Source of the DNA: Acidobacteriota bacterium | Lineage (GTDB): Bacteria; Acidobacteriota; Thermoanaerobaculia; Multivoradales; Multivoraceae | Assembly (NCBI GenBank): GCA_028875725.1 | Contig: JAPPCR010000005.1 | Span: 7,501-71,500, forward strand | Reading direction: 5' to 3' | DNA length: 64,000 nt | Shown: piece by piece, positions 25,511 through 35,769 of the stretch | How the letters are laid out: the number at the start of each line of letters is the position of its first letter | Position numbering within the stretch: position 1 is the first letter of the stretch | The notes under the pieces: generated by a model | The model's database searches: none | The model's input: only the letters and a program-made list of their open reading frames with translations | Told to the model about the DNA's origin: nothing | Program-made: the position numbers and the translations under genes

Positions 25511-26944
25511 CTACGCCTTCGACGCGCGCTTCCTCAATCCGCGCAGGAAGACGCCGTTGAGCGCGATCAGCACCGCGGCAACGACGATCCACTGCGCGAA
25601 CATGTTGCCCACGCCAAGCGGGCCCCAGAGCGGCTCGTTGCGGACGCTCCAGATCATCCAGACGACGAGCACCAGGGCTTCGACCACGATCAGCCGGATC
25701 ACCCAGTCCCACCACGCGCCGATCCTCATGTCCTGGTCGCCGGTGTTGATCATCTCGGCACGGAAGCGGGTGACGCCGTAGCGGATCACGATCAGGGCGA
25801 AGGAGAGTCCGCAGAGCATCAGGGCGACGCTCCAGACGTTGTCCTGGTTCGACCAGAATGGCTGCCAGAGCGCCGAGGGCACGCCGAGCACGAAGGCGGC
25901 GACCGCGATCGAGACGATGGCCTTGCGCCGTTCGAGCCCCGCCTCCTCGAGTGCCAGGCCGACCAGTTGGAACATCGCGACCAGGGACGTCCAGGCGGCG
26001 AAAACCAGGGCCATGAAGAACAGGATCATGAAGAACGAGCCGCCCGGCATCGCGTTGAAGAGCTGGGGTATCCAGACGAACGTCAGGCCCTCGTTGCCGG
26101 CGCCAACGATCTGGTCGCGAGCCCCGGGCATGATCGAGAAGACGGTGCAGAGCACCATGATGCCGGCCAGCAGGGAGACGCTGTTGTTGCCGAACGCGAG
26201 CAGGAAGGAGTTCAGGTTCGTGTCCTCCCGGCGACGCGAGAACACGGCGTAGGTCAGCACCAGGCCCCAGCCGGCGCCGGTGTCCCAGGCGTTCTGGGTC
26301 AGCGCCTGCAGCCAGATGTTGACGTCGAGCAGGTCGCTCCAGTTGGGCCTGAACAGGAACTCGAGACCGTTCACCGCACCCGGCAACGTCACCGCCCGGA
26401 TGGCGAGCACCACGACCAGCACCAGCAGCGCCGGCATCAGGATCCGCACGACCGCCTCGATCCCCCGGATCCCCTTGAGCACGACGACCACGGCCATCGC
26501 CAGGGCCAGAGCGTGGAAAACGAGCACCTGGGGCGTATAGGAGAACTGGTCCCAGAGTTCGCTCGAGGCTTCGCCCCTGAGCTGCATCGTGATGGCGGCC
26601 AGCAGGTAGCGCAGCGTCCAGCCCATGACCACCGCGTAGTAGAAGCCGATCGCCGCGGCCACCCAGGCGATCCAGGCGCCCATCCAGGCGAACCGTTCGC
26701 CCAGCATCGCGGCGAAGGTACCCACCGTGCCGCTGCGCATCTTCTTGCCCAGGGCGAACTCGGCCAGGATCAGCGGCACCGACCAGAGCAACAGGAAGAC
26801 GACCCAGGCCACGAGGAAGGACCCGCCGCCGTTGGAAGCCGCGATCCGCGGGAATCGCCAGATGTTGCCGGTGCCGACGGCCATGCCGAGCATGGCGAGC
26901 ATCAGGCCCCACCGGCTGGAAAATAGTTGGGTCGCCGTGGTCAA
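25511..26944 (-). CDS. Neurotransmitter:sodium symporter (NSS/SLC6-type) family transporter
   Basis: A 477-aa integral membrane protein with about 11-12 hydrophobic segments. The N-terminal GLMLAMLGMAVGTGNIWRFP is the NSS signature (unwound TM1 substrate/Na+ site), and GAGWGLVLTYAVFS and NSVSLLAGIMVLC fit TM6/TM7 of LeuT-like proteins. Bacterial members take up amino acids with Na+; the substrate here cannot be told. The start is a TTG at 26944, as no ATG or GTG precedes the first membrane segment. It lies 75 bases downstream of ndk in the same orientation. Confidence 0.88.
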   Translation of the reverse strand: MTTATQLFSSRWGLMLAMLGMAVGTGNIWRFPRIAASNGGGSFLVAWVVFLLLWSVPLILAEFALGKKMRSGTVGTFAAMLGERFAWMGAWIAWVAAAIGFYYAVVMGWTLRYLLAAITMQLRGEASSELWDQFSYTPQVLVFHALALAMAVVVVLKGIRGIEAVVRILMPALLVLVVVLAIRAVTLPGAVNGLEFLFRPNWSDLLDVNIWLQALTQNAWDTGAGWGLVLTYAVFSRRREDTNLNSFLLAFGNNSVSLLAGIMVLCTVFSIMPGARDQIVGAGNEGLTFVWIPQLFNAMPGGSFFMILFFMALVFAAWTSLVAMFQLVGLALEEAGLERRKAIVSIAVAAFVLGVPSALWQPFWSNQDNVWSVALMLCGLSFALIVIRYGVTRFRAEMINTGDQDMRIGAWWDWVIRLIVVEALVLVVWMIWSVRNEPLWGPLGVGNMFAQWIVVAAVLIALNGVFLRGLRKRASKA

Positions 26945-27019
26945 GCCCTGTTCCGCACTGGTCCCATCGTGCCGACCCGGGACCCTATCAGCGGGGTCGG
27001 GCCGACAAGTGGGCCGCTG

Positions 27020-27436
27020 CTACTCGACCAGGTCGCAGGCGGCGAAGAAGAAGGCGCGTTCGATCGCGGCGTTCTCCGGCGAATCGCTGCCGTGGATCGC
27101 GTTGTTCTGGATGTTCGTCCCGTAGAGGTTGCGGATCGTCCCCTCGGCGGCCTGGGTCGAGTCGGTGGCGCCCATCGTGTCGCGGAGATGAGCAACCGCG
27201 TTCTCGCGCGCCAGCGCGATCGCCACCACGGGACCGCTCGTCATGAAGGCGACCAGGTCGGCGTAGAACGGCCGCTCCCGGTGCACCGCGTAGAAGGCCT
27301 CCGCCTGCGCCTGCGACAGGCGCATCCGGCGCATCGCCTGAATCGCGAATCCCGCGTCCTCCAGGTGGGCGATGACCCGGCCGGTGTTGCCGGCCCGGAC
27401 GGCGTCCGGCTTGATGATCGTCAGCGTCTCTTCCAT
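27020..27436 (-). CDS. ndk: Nucleoside-diphosphate kinase
   Basis: Transfers the gamma phosphate of ATP to NDPs through a phosphohistidine, here H115 in NNAIHGSDSPENAAIE. The start METLTIIKPDAV-like segment (METT-type, actual MEETLTIIKPDAV) and 138-aa length are typical. The frame is open to 27514, but that is overlap with sucD coding sequence; the ATG at 27436 is used. It follows sucD by 4 bases, so it belongs to the icd-sucC-sucD-ndk operon and can recycle the GTP or ATP made by succinyl-CoA synthetase. Confidence 0.96.
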   Translation of the reverse strand: MEETLTIIKPDAVRAGNTGRVIAHLEDAGFAIQAMRRMRLSQAQAEAFYAVHRERPFYADLVAFMTSGPVVAIALARENAVAHLRDTMGATDSTQAAEGTIRNLYGTNIQNNAIHGSDSPENAAIERAFFFAACDLVE

Positions 27437-27440
27437 GCCG

Positions 27441-28313
<873 letters not shown>

Positions 28314-28317
28314 CGGC

Positions 28318-29493
28318 TCAGCCTCCCAGGGCCTCGACCGCGCGCTCGGCGGCGGTCGCCATGCCGTCGGCGACGAGGAAGTCGAAGTCCGCCCGCTCCA
28401 GCACCTCTCGGCCCTCCTCGACGTTCGTGCCCTCGAGCCGGACCACCACCGGCACCTCCACCGGCGTGGCCTCGGCGGCCAGCTCGTCGATCGCCGCGAC
28501 CACGCCGCGCGCGATGCGGTCGGTGCGCGCGATGCCGCCGAAGATGTTGATCAGCACGGCCTTGACCGCCGGATCGGAGAGGATGATCCGGAAAGCGCTC
28601 GCCACCGCCTCCTGGGAAGCCGAGCCGCCGACATCCAGGAAGTTGGCGGGTTCGGCACCGTAGAGCTTGATGATGTCCATCGTCGCCATCGCCAGGCCAG
28701 CACCGTTGACCATGCAGCCGATGCTGCCGTCCAGTTTGATGTAGCTGATGCCGTGCTCGGAGGCCTCGACCTCCAGCGGATTCTCCTCGTGCACGTCCCG
28801 CAGCTCGGCGACGTCCCACTGCCGGAACATCGCGTTGTCGTCGAAGTTCATCTTCGCGTCCAGGGCGTAGACATCGCCCTTCGAGTCCACCATCAGCGGG
28901 TTGATCTCGACCAGGGAAGCGTCGGTCTCGAGGTAGGCCGCGACCACGCTGGAGACGATCGACTGGATCTGGCGCGCCGTGCCGCCTTCGAATCCGAGCC
29001 CGGACGCGATCCGCCGGCACTGGAACGGCAACACGCCGAGAAGCGGATCGATCAGCTCACGCAGGATCGCGTCGGGATCCGACTGGGCCACTTCCTCGAT
29101 GTCCATGCCGCCCGAGCGCGATGCCATCAGGAGGGGGCATTCGGCGGCCCGGTCGAGGGTCACGCCCAGGTAGAGCTCCCGGTCGATCTCCAGGGCTTCC
29201 TCGATCAGCACCTGGCGCACCTGCTGGCCTTCGGGGCCGGTCTGGTGCGTCACCAGTTGCATGCCCAGGATCTCACCGGCCAGCCGTTCCGCCTCGCTCG
29301 GACTCGAAGCCACCTTGACGCCGCCGCCCTTGCCGCGGCCGCCGGCGTGAATCTGCGCCTTGACCACGCAGCGGCCGCCGAAGTCCTCGCAGATGGGCCC
29401 GGCCTGAGCGGGGTCGTCGATCACCTTGCCCTGGGGCACGGCAGCCCCGAACCGGCGCAGTATCCCCTTGGCCTGAAACTCGTGGATCTTCAC
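28318..29493 (-). CDS. sucC: Succinyl-CoA synthetase beta subunit
   Basis: ATP-grasp subunit that sets nucleotide specificity. It starts [16 protein letters not shown], has the ATP-grasp loop [17 protein letters not shown], and ends with the CoA-ligase domain ([31 protein letters not shown]). Length 391 aa. Located 13 bases after icd and directly before sucD. ADP versus GDP preference cannot be decided by eye. Confidence 0.97.
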   Translation of the reverse strand: MKIHEFQAKGILRRFGAAVPQGKVIDDPAQAGPICEDFGGRCVVKAQIHAGGRGKGGGVKVASSPSEAERLAGEILGMQLVTHQTGPEGQQVRQVLIEEALEIDRELYLGVTLDRAAECPLLMASRSGGMDIEEVAQSDPDAILRELIDPLLGVLPFQCRRIASGLGFEGGTARQIQSIVSSVVAAYLETDASLVEINPLMVDSKGDVYALDAKMNFDDNAMFRQWDVAELRDVHEENPLEVEASEHGISYIKLDGSIGCMVNGAGLAMATMDIIKLYGAEPANFLDVGGSASQEAVASAFRIILSDPAVKAVLINIFGGIARTDRIARGVVAAIDELAAEATPVEVPVVVRLEGTNVEEGREVLERADFDFLVADGMATAAERAVEALGG

Positions 29494-29506
29494 GGGCGGC
29501 GGCTCT

Positions 29507-30769
29507 TCAGTCGAGGTTTTCGATGATCGCCTGGCCGAATTCGGAGGTCTTCAGCAGCGTCGCGCCCTCCATCTGGCGCTCCAGGTCGTAGGTCACGCGC
29601 TTCTGCCGGATGGCTCGGCTGATCGCGTTCTCGATCGACCGGCCAGCCTCGTTCCAGCCCAGCCAGTTCAGCATCATCACGCCCGACAGGATGACCGAGC
29701 AGGGGTTCACCTTGTCCTGGCCGGCGTACTTCGGCGCCGTGCCGTGCGTGGCCTCGAACAGCGCGACGCCGTCGCCCTCGTTGGCGCCCGGCGCCATGCC
29801 CAGACCACCGACCTGGGCCGCCAGGGCGTCCGAGAGATAGTCGCCGTTCAGGTTGGTCGTCGCGATCACGTCGTACTCGTCGGCCCGCAACAGCACCTGC
29901 TGGAACATGGCGTCCGAGATCCGGTCCTTGACCAAAATCCGCCCGTTCGGCATGCGGCCATCGTGCTTCGACCACAGGTCGTCCTCGGAGATGGTGCAGT
30001 CGGCGAACTCCTCGGCCGCCAGTTCGTAGCCCCATTCCTTGAACGCGCCCTCGGTGAACTTCATGATGTTGCCCTTGTGCACCAGAGTCACGCTGTTGCG
30101 GCCCTGGGCACGGGCGTACTCAATCGCCTTGCGGACAAGCCGCTTGCTCCCGGTCACCGAGACCGGCTTGATCCCGATGCCGGAGTCGGCGCGGATATCG
30201 CGGCCGAGCTTCTGCTGAACGAAGTCGATCAGCGCCTTCGTCTCCGGCGTCCCCTGCTGCCACTCGTGGCCCGCGTAAACGTCCTCCGTGTTCTCCCGGA
30301 AGAGGACCATGTCGACCTTCTCCGGCTCGCGCATCGGCGAGGGCACGCCGTCGAAGTAGCGGACCGGCCGGACGCAGGCATAGAGGTCGAGCAACTGCCG
30401 GAGCGCCACGTTCAGGCTGCGGATGCCGCCGCCGACGGGCGTCGTCAGCGGGCCCTTGATCGCGACCCGGTAGTAGCGGATGGCGTCGACCGTGGCGGCC
30501 GGCAGCCACTCTCCGGTCTCGTCCAGGGCCTTCTCGCCGGCCAGGATCTCGAGCCAGGCGACGGCGCGCTCGCCCGAGTACGCCTTCTCCACGGCGGCGT
30601 CCATCACCGCCTGAGCCGCCCGCCAGATGTCGGGCCCGATGCCGTCGCCCTCAATGAAGGGAACGATCGGTCGATCCGGGACGACCAGAACGCCGTCCTG
30701 CCAGCCGACCTCCTGACCGCCGGCTGGCGGCTCGACTGGGGGTTCGCTCACGGCGGCGCAGGGTATCAC
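29507..30769 (-). CDS. icd: Isocitrate dehydrogenase, NADP-type
   Basis: Converts isocitrate to 2-oxoglutarate. Family motifs are [34 protein letters not shown] (substrate-serine region), [31 protein letters not shown] and the metal-binding [30 protein letters not shown] near the C-terminus is the adenine-binding segment of the NADP-dependent bacterial enzyme. The GTG at 30769 is preferred because GGAGG lies 8 bases upstream; a second GTG is 18 bases further in. First gene of the TCA operon; divergent from cdd with a 56-base gap. Confidence 0.95.
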   Translation of the reverse strand: MIPCAAVSEPPVEPPAGGQEVGWQDGVLVVPDRPIVPFIEGDGIGPDIWRAAQAVMDAAVEKAYSGERAVAWLEILAGEKALDETGEWLPAATVDAIRYYRVAIKGPLTTPVGGGIRSLNVALRQLLDLYACVRPVRYFDGVPSPMREPEKVDMVLFRENTEDVYAGHEWQQGTPETKALIDFVQQKLGRDIRADSGIGIKPVSVTGSKRLVRKAIEYARAQGRNSVTLVHKGNIMKFTEGAFKEWGYELAAEEFADCTISEDDLWSKHDGRMPNGRILVKDRISDAMFQQVLLRADEYDVIATTNLNGDYLSDALAAQVGGLGMAPGANEGDGVALFEATHGTAPKYAGQDKVNPCSVILSGVMMLNWLGWNEAGRSIENAISRAIRQKRVTYDLERQMEGATLLKTSEFGQAIIENLD

Positions 30770-30825
30770 GTTCCGCGCCTCCAGTCCGAGCCAGGGGGCA
30801 TGGCGGGGCTGCTAGGGTTTCAACG

Positions 30826-31293
30826 ATGAGCGCGGAACCCGTCTTCCACCTGCCGACGCCGGATCGCGGCGCCACGTGGGAGGGCATCGACTGGGAGACT
30901 CTGGTCGACGCCGCCGTCAGTTGCCGGGAACGCGCCCACGCGCCCTACAGCCATTTCCGGGTCGGCGCCGCGCTGCTGGCCGCCAACGGCAACGTCTACG
31001 TCGGCTGCAACGTGGAGAACCGTCTGCTCGGCCTGACCCTCTGTGCCGAACGCGGCGCGTTGTCGGCCGCGGTAGCGGACGGCCAGACATCGTTTGTGGC
31101 GCTGGCCATCGCCACGGGCTCCGCGCCACCCTGCGCGCCCTGCGGGCAGTGCCGCGACGCCCTGGCCGAGTTCTGTCGCGACCTGCCGGTCGTGTCGGTC
31201 ACCGCCGGGACCCACGACCCGGCCAACTGGAGCCGGTTCACGCTGCAGGAACTGCTGCCGGAAGCCTTCGTCCTCGACCCGCCCGAAGGCTGA
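30826..31293 (+). CDS. cdd: Cytidine deaminase
   Basis: Deaminates cytidine and deoxycytidine for pyrimidine salvage. The zinc site is of the tetrameric type: C73 with catalytic E75 (TLCAERGAL), and C106/C109 in PCGQCRD. APYSHFRVGAAL and GCNVENRLLGLTLCAER are family signatures. The 155-aa product is slightly longer than the usual about 130 aa because of a short N-terminal extension before the first helix. It converges on the STAS gene. Confidence 0.92.
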   Translation: MSAEPVFHLPTPDRGATWEGIDWETLVDAAVSCRERAHAPYSHFRVGAALLAANGNVYVGCNVENRLLGLTLCAERGALSAAVADGQTSFVALAIATGSAPPCAPCGQCRDALAEFCRDLPVVSVTAGTHDPANWSRFTLQELLPEAFVLDPPEG

Positions 31294-31342
31294 TCCGTCT
31301 TCAGGCCGCCATGAGCGCCGGCACGGGCGCCCCCATCTCCGT

Positions 31343-31690
31343 TCAGGTCCCGCCGGCCTCCGCCGCGAGGGCATCCTCCACCGTGTCGTAGGTCGGGAAC
31401 AGCGACGCGACGCCGGCCACGGTCAGCAACTGAACGATCCGTTCAGAAGGCCGGACCAGGATGAGTTTCCGTTCCTCCGCGCGGAGCCTGACCAGGTACC
31501 CGACGAGCTCGCCGATGCCGGTCGAGTCCATGTAGTTGACGTCGGAGAGGTCGAGCAGGACATGGCCGTCGCCCTCCGCGAGGCTTCGCTTCAACGCATC
31601 GGCCAGGAACCGGGCGCTCTCTCCGAGCTTGATCACGCCCTCCACCGCCAGCAGGCTGGCGTCGCCGATCTGCTGCTTGTTGATGATCAT
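31343..31690 (-). CDS. STAS-domain anti-sigma factor antagonist-like protein
   Basis: A single STAS domain (115 aa), as in SpoIIAA/RsbV. The regulatory serine is S56 in DVNYMDSTGIGELVGY. In such systems it is phosphorylated by a serine kinase/anti-sigma factor to break the complex. No partner kinase or phosphatase gene is present in the window. It lies 35 bases downstream of an exported protein gene at the end of the molybdoenzyme run, and whether it is part of that transcript is unclear. Confidence 0.88.
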   Translation of the reverse strand: MIINKQQIGDASLLAVEGVIKLGESARFLADALKRSLAEGDGHVLLDLSDVNYMDSTGIGELVGYLVRLRAEERKLILVRPSERIVQLLTVAGVASLFPTYDTVEDALAAEAGGT

Positions 31691-31725
31691 CAGTGGGACG
31701 CCGGGCGCGGCGACGGCTCTTGGTG

Positions 31726-32388
31726 CTAGCGGCTGAACCGACCCACGAAGGTGCTCCGCTTGCCGGGGCTCTTCCAGGTGGCGCCCAGGCCCGGACCCTG
31801 CCAGGTGTGCTCGATGGCGACGCCGGGGACGACTCCGTCCGTCGGCGCCAGCGGTGGATAGAAGACCGTCTCGTTGCCGCAGAGGTGGTCCCGGTGGTCG
31901 AGCGGCCGCGTCTTCACCGTGGCCAGCCTGCCCGCCGAGACCGAGGCAGCCCCGTTTGGCCGCAGATCGAACGTGACGTCCGCCGCTTCCACCAGGGCCA
32001 CATCCGCAAGGAGGACGCCCCCCATGCCGCGCGCGAACCCTTCGAGCGCCGAGCGCTGCGGCCCGTCCGCGGCCGCGTCCACGATCAGCACGGACTCCGT
32101 GGCCCGCGACTCGGCGTACGGATCGCCCAGAGTCGCATCGGACCGTACGACCGCGAGCACCGAGAGGCCCGAAAGATCGACGCCGTCCCAGCCGCCCGTT
32201 TCGATCCGCCAGGCCATGATCGCCTCGTTGCCGACCAGCCCGACTTCGGAGTTCGCGAAACAGGGACCGGTGTAGACGTCGGCGGTCCGGGCTTCGACGT
32301 ACATACCCGAGACTCCGGCCGCCATCGCGGCGGCGGGCACGACCATCAGAAACAGAGCGGGGAAGAGAACTCGTGAAGTGAATCTCAT
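31726..32388 (-). CDS. Exported protein of unknown function (DUF1326-like)
   Basis: 220 aa with a signal peptide (RVLFPALFLMVVPAAAMAAG). The mature start GMYVEARTADVYTGPCFANSE, then AWRIETGGWDGVDLSGLSVLAVV, has the layout of DUF1326 proteins (YxE near the start, W-x-I-x-x-G-x-x-x-GVxLxGL) although the usual Cys cluster is reduced; this family call is tentative. A second Cys occurs late (HLCGNETVFYPP). The ATG at 32388 overlaps the stop of the 91-aa gene upstream (ATGA), so it is coupled to the molybdoenzyme operon and may be a periplasmic accessory or partner. Confidence 0.65.
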   Translation of the reverse strand: MRFTSRVLFPALFLMVVPAAAMAAGVSGMYVEARTADVYTGPCFANSEVGLVGNEAIMAWRIETGGWDGVDLSGLSVLAVVRSDATLGDPYAESRATESVLIVDAAADGPQRSALEGFARGMGGVLLADVALVEAADVTFDLRPNGAASVSAGRLATVKTRPLDHRDHLCGNETVFYPPLAPTDGVVPGVAIEHTWQGPGLGATWKSPGKRSTFVGRFSR

Positions 32389-32660
32389 GTCGGCAGGTCT
32401 CCGTGGGCCAGGTTTCGGGGGTTTGGGCCGTAACTCTCGAAGCAGCGCCTGCCTTCCCGGCAGTCCTCCCGGGAGGCCACCGCGCCGTCGGGTCCGAGAC
32501 AGTTCATGCTGTGCGTACACCAGACGAAGCCGTCGTCGATCTCGTGCTGCGGGTCGACGTCCGTACCCGGCTCCACCGGCGCCAGGGCCATGAACATCGT
32601 CTTCCAGCGCAGCCTCCGGCAGAGTTGCGGCGCCTGGGGAATGCGCGGACGGTCGGCCAT
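32385..32660 (-). CDS. Small Cys-containing protein of the molybdoenzyme operon
   Basis: 91 aa, no signal peptide. The C-terminal half contains a compact four-Cys group: WCTHSMNC, then EDCREGRRCFE. This suggests a metal site or disulfides. It lies 5 bases after the FAD-subunit gene and overlaps the next gene by 4 bases, so it is almost certainly translated. No family was recognised. Confidence 0.6.
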   Translation of the reverse strand: MADRPRIPQAPQLCRRLRWKTMFMALAPVEPGTDVDPQHEIDDGFVWCTHSMNCLGPDGAVASREDCREGRRCFESYGPNPRNLAHGDLPT

Positions 32661-32665
32661 CGCGT

Positions 32666-33640
32666 TCAGATCTCCATCCCGGCGGCGCGGCCGAGCGCTC
32701 GCCGTACCGCGGTTCGGGCAAGCTGGACCTTGTACCGGTTGCCGCTCATCGGCCGGGCGCCCTCCACCGCCGCATTCGCGGCCGCGGCGACCGTCTCCGG
32801 CGTCAGTTCCCGCCCGGACAACAGGTCGCCTGCCGCCGTCGCCACGTGGGGCACGGGCGCGGCGTGGCCGAGCACGATCCGCGCACGCTCCGTTCGCGGT
32901 CCCGAGCCGGTGAGGGACACGGCGGCCGCCATCAGCGGCCAGTCCAGCGCGCGGCGCTGGCGGACTTCGTACACGGCCGACCGAGATCCCTCGACGGTGG
33001 CTTCGACGCCGACCAGGAGCTCGCCCGGCGCCAGCGTGTTCTCACGCTCTCCCGAGCTCAGGGGCGCACGGTACAGCGCCTCCACCGGCAGCCGGCGCTC
33101 ACCGGCCGGCCCGTGAACGACTGCTTCCGCCCCGAGCGCGACCAGCAGCGGCGCCAGGCTGGACGGACTGACGAAACGCGCTTCGCCTTCCGGGAAGATA
33201 GCGTGGTAGCGATTGTCGCCGGCCGTCACCATCGAGCGGCCGTCTGCGGCCAGCGCCAGCAGGCCGTAGCCCCGGCGGTAGTACCAGCACCGGGGCCGCT
33301 GGAGCAGATCGCCGCCGACCGTGCCCATCGCCCGCAACTGCGGGCTGGCGACGCCGTCGATCGCAACGGCCAGAGCGGGCAGGGCCGCGATCGCGCCGTC
33401 GTGGTCCCTCAGTTCCTGCAGGGTCGTCATGGCGCCGACGCGGAGCATGCCGCCGTCGAGCTCGATTCCGGAGAGACCCGGCACGCCGCGAAGCGCGACC
33501 AGCCGATCGACCCGTTCGACATCGTCCTTGAGCAGACTCAGAAGATCCGTGCCGCCGGCCAGCGCCTCGCTGCCCTCCGCTTCCAGCAGGCCGACCGCCT
33601 GGTCGACGGTCGCCGGCGCGGCGTAACCGAACGGACGCAT
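32666..33640 (-). CDS. Xanthine dehydrogenase-family FAD-binding subunit
   Basis: CoxM/PaoB-type FAD subunit of a three-subunit molybdenum hydroxylase (324 aa). FAD-binding motifs are LAGGTDLLSLLK near residues 27-38 and TVGGDLLQRPRCWYYRRG. The Cys-containing LLQRPRCWYYR and DNRYHAIFPEG are typical of periplasmic PaoB-like forms. The C-terminal CO-dehydrogenase flavoprotein domain follows. ATGA overlap with the Mo subunit gene. The substrate is unknown; aldehydes or N-heterocycles are the usual ones. Confidence 0.92.
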   Translation of the reverse strand: MRPFGYAAPATVDQAVGLLEAEGSEALAGGTDLLSLLKDDVERVDRLVALRGVPGLSGIELDGGMLRVGAMTTLQELRDHDGAIAALPALAVAIDGVASPQLRAMGTVGGDLLQRPRCWYYRRGYGLLALAADGRSMVTAGDNRYHAIFPEGEARFVSPSSLAPLLVALGAEAVVHGPAGERRLPVEALYRAPLSSGERENTLAPGELLVGVEATVEGSRSAVYEVRQRRALDWPLMAAAVSLTGSGPRTERARIVLGHAAPVPHVATAAGDLLSGRELTPETVAAAANAAVEGARPMSGNRYKVQLARTAVRRALGRAAGMEI

Positions 33641-35769
33641 CAGGCCGGTCCTCCCCGTCCGGCCAGCGCGTCCAGCACGCGGTCGGGGGTCAACGGCAGG
33701 TAGGGCACGCGGACGCCGATCGCGTTCGCCACCGCGTTGCTGATCGCGGCGCCCGGCGAGATGACCGGCGGTTCGCCCAGGCCGATCACGCCGCGCTCGT
33801 CGTAGCCCGGGCCGGTCATCATGTGAACCTCGAGCGACCCCACATCAACGAGACCGGCGAGCTTGTAGAACTCCATGTCCGCGTTCAGGAGCCTGCCGCT
33901 CACCGGATCCGGAATCCACTCCTCGTAGAGCGCGTAGCCGACGCCCATGATCAGGCCGCCGTAGACCTGGCTCTCCGCCAGCCGGCGATTGATGATCAGG
34001 CCGCAATCCTGGACCGCGATCATCCGCTCGACCTGCACGACACCGGTCTCGATGTCGACTTCCACCTCGGCGATCTGCACGCCGCCCACGCCGCTGGAGA
34101 TCAGCCGGCCGGGGCCGGGATTGCGGCCCTGAACGCTGATCGGCGCGCCGCCGATCTGGGCCGCCGCCTCGCGCCAGGACATCCCCCGAGCCGAATCCCC
34201 GTCCACGAACACACGGCCACCCCCGGCGACCAATTGCTCCGGCTCGGCCTCGAGCCGCGGCGCCACGTGGACGAGCACCTCGCGCAGGGCGTCCTGCGCG
34301 GCCCGCCGGGTAGAGGCGGTGACTCCGCCGACCGTTGAACTGCCGCCGGACGGGCCGGACTGCGGGTACACGTTGTCGCCAAGAGACACCCGTACCTGGC
34401 TGAGTTCGAGGCCGAAGGTCTCGGCGAGCACCTGGGCCACGATCGTGCGCGTCCCGGTGCCGATGTCCTGGCTGCCGATCCGCGCTTCGACCGCGCCGTC
34501 GGGATGGACGGTCACGTCGCAGTTGCTCGAGTGGCCGCGGCCGCCCCAGGTGTGGACGGAGACGCCGAGCCCACGGTGGACGGCGCCCTCGCGCGCTCGC
34601 CCACGCGGCTGCCAGCGCTCCTTCCAGGACGTCATCTCGCCGGCGATCGCCAGTTGCTCCCGGTAGGTGTCGGCCCGGCCGGTCAGGTCCAGGTTGCGTT
34701 CGAGAAAGTCGATCGGGTCGAGACCCAGCTCGTCGGCCAGGTCGTCCAGGACGGCCATCGTCAGGAAGCACGCCTGCGGATGGTTGGGCGCCCGCCAGGC
34801 CCTGGAACCAGCCAGGTTCGTCGGCACGGAGGTGTGGCGGGTGCGGCGGTTCGGCAGCCTGCTGAAGACGTACGGCAGGGGCGTCTGGCCCGTGCCCGGA
34901 AGGCCTCCGGAACCCCAGGAGTCCGAGTCCCAGGCCACGAGCCGGCCCTGCTCGTCGGCCGCCGCCCGGATGCGGGCGAAAGCGGACGGCCGGCTGCCCG
35001 CAACGGTCACTTCCTGGTCCCTCTCGAGGAAGAGCTTCACCGGCGCTCCCGCCTTGCGCGCCAGCTCGGCGCCGACGATGCCCCAGCGGTCGGGCGAGAA
35101 CTTCGAACCGAAGCCGCCGCCCATGTACTCGGTCCGGATCCGTACCTGGCTCGCGGGCACGCCGAGCTCCGTCGCGAACTGCCCGGCCAGGGTCGAGACC
35201 GCCTGCGTCGAGGCGTGAACCTCCAGCTCGTCGCCGTCCCAGGAACAGACCTGGCCATGCGGCTCCAGGCACATGTGGGCCATCTGGGGCATGCCCAGTG
35301 TCCGCTCCACCGTGCGATGGGCGGCGGCGAAGGCGGCGTCAGGGTCGCCTTCGGTCCTCTCACCGGCGGCCCTGGCATCGGGCGCGCCATCGCGGTTCTC
35401 TTCGGTGACGAAGTGCGGAAGCACCTCGTAGTCGACCCGAATCGCCCGCAGCGCGTCGCGCGCCACCTCCTCGGTGACGGCGGCGACGGCCGCGACCTCG
35501 TCGCCGGCCCACTGGATCTCGGCGCCCTCTCCCTGGATCACGTGGACCACGCGTACGCCGGACATCGCCTCGGCCGCGGACGTGTCGATCCCGACGATCC
35601 GGGCATGGGCATGCGGGCAGGTCAGGATCTTCGCCGCCAGCAGGCCACTCGGGTTCTGGTCGGACGGGTACTTCGCGAAACCGGTCGACTTGACCGGGCC
35701 GTCGAGCCGCGCCGGCCGCGACCCGATCAGCGCCCTCCGGTCCGCCTCGGGCCAAGAGTAGTCAGCCAC
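33640..35769 (-). CDS. Xanthine dehydrogenase-family molybdopterin-binding subunit
   Basis: Catalytic Mo-cofactor subunit (709 aa). It has the Ald_Xan_dh hammerhead N-terminal domain (DGPVKSTGFAKYPSDQNPSG), then MGGGFGSKFSPDRWGIVGAELARKAG, the cofactor-binding RAPNHPQACFLTM, and IGSQDIGTGTRTIVAQVLAE and PSGGSSTVGGVTAS. A glutamate in LGEPPVISPGAAISNA near the C-terminus corresponds to the catalytic base. It has no signal peptide, so export would be by hitchhiking on the Tat-bearing Fe-S subunit. GTG start at 35769 overlaps the Fe-S gene stop. Confidence 0.94.
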   Translation of the reverse strand: MADYSWPEADRRALIGSRPARLDGPVKSTGFAKYPSDQNPSGLLAAKILTCPHAHARIVGIDTSAAEAMSGVRVVHVIQGEGAEIQWAGDEVAAVAAVTEEVARDALRAIRVDYEVLPHFVTEENRDGAPDARAAGERTEGDPDAAFAAAHRTVERTLGMPQMAHMCLEPHGQVCSWDGDELEVHASTQAVSTLAGQFATELGVPASQVRIRTEYMGGGFGSKFSPDRWGIVGAELARKAGAPVKLFLERDQEVTVAGSRPSAFARIRAAADEQGRLVAWDSDSWGSGGLPGTGQTPLPYVFSRLPNRRTRHTSVPTNLAGSRAWRAPNHPQACFLTMAVLDDLADELGLDPIDFLERNLDLTGRADTYREQLAIAGEMTSWKERWQPRGRAREGAVHRGLGVSVHTWGGRGHSSNCDVTVHPDGAVEARIGSQDIGTGTRTIVAQVLAETFGLELSQVRVSLGDNVYPQSGPSGGSSTVGGVTASTRRAAQDALREVLVHVAPRLEAEPEQLVAGGGRVFVDGDSARGMSWREAAAQIGGAPISVQGRNPGPGRLISSGVGGVQIAEVEVDIETGVVQVERMIAVQDCGLIINRRLAESQVYGGLIMGVGYALYEEWIPDPVSGRLLNADMEFYKLAGLVDVGSLEVHMMTGPGYDERGVIGLGEPPVISPGAAISNAVANAIGVRVPYLPLTPDRVLDALAGRGGPA

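Noticed and set aside
25400..26926. 508-codon plus-strand frame
   Set aside because: Antisense to the NSS transporter; the translation is a His/Asp/Gln-rich mirror of membrane-segment codons.
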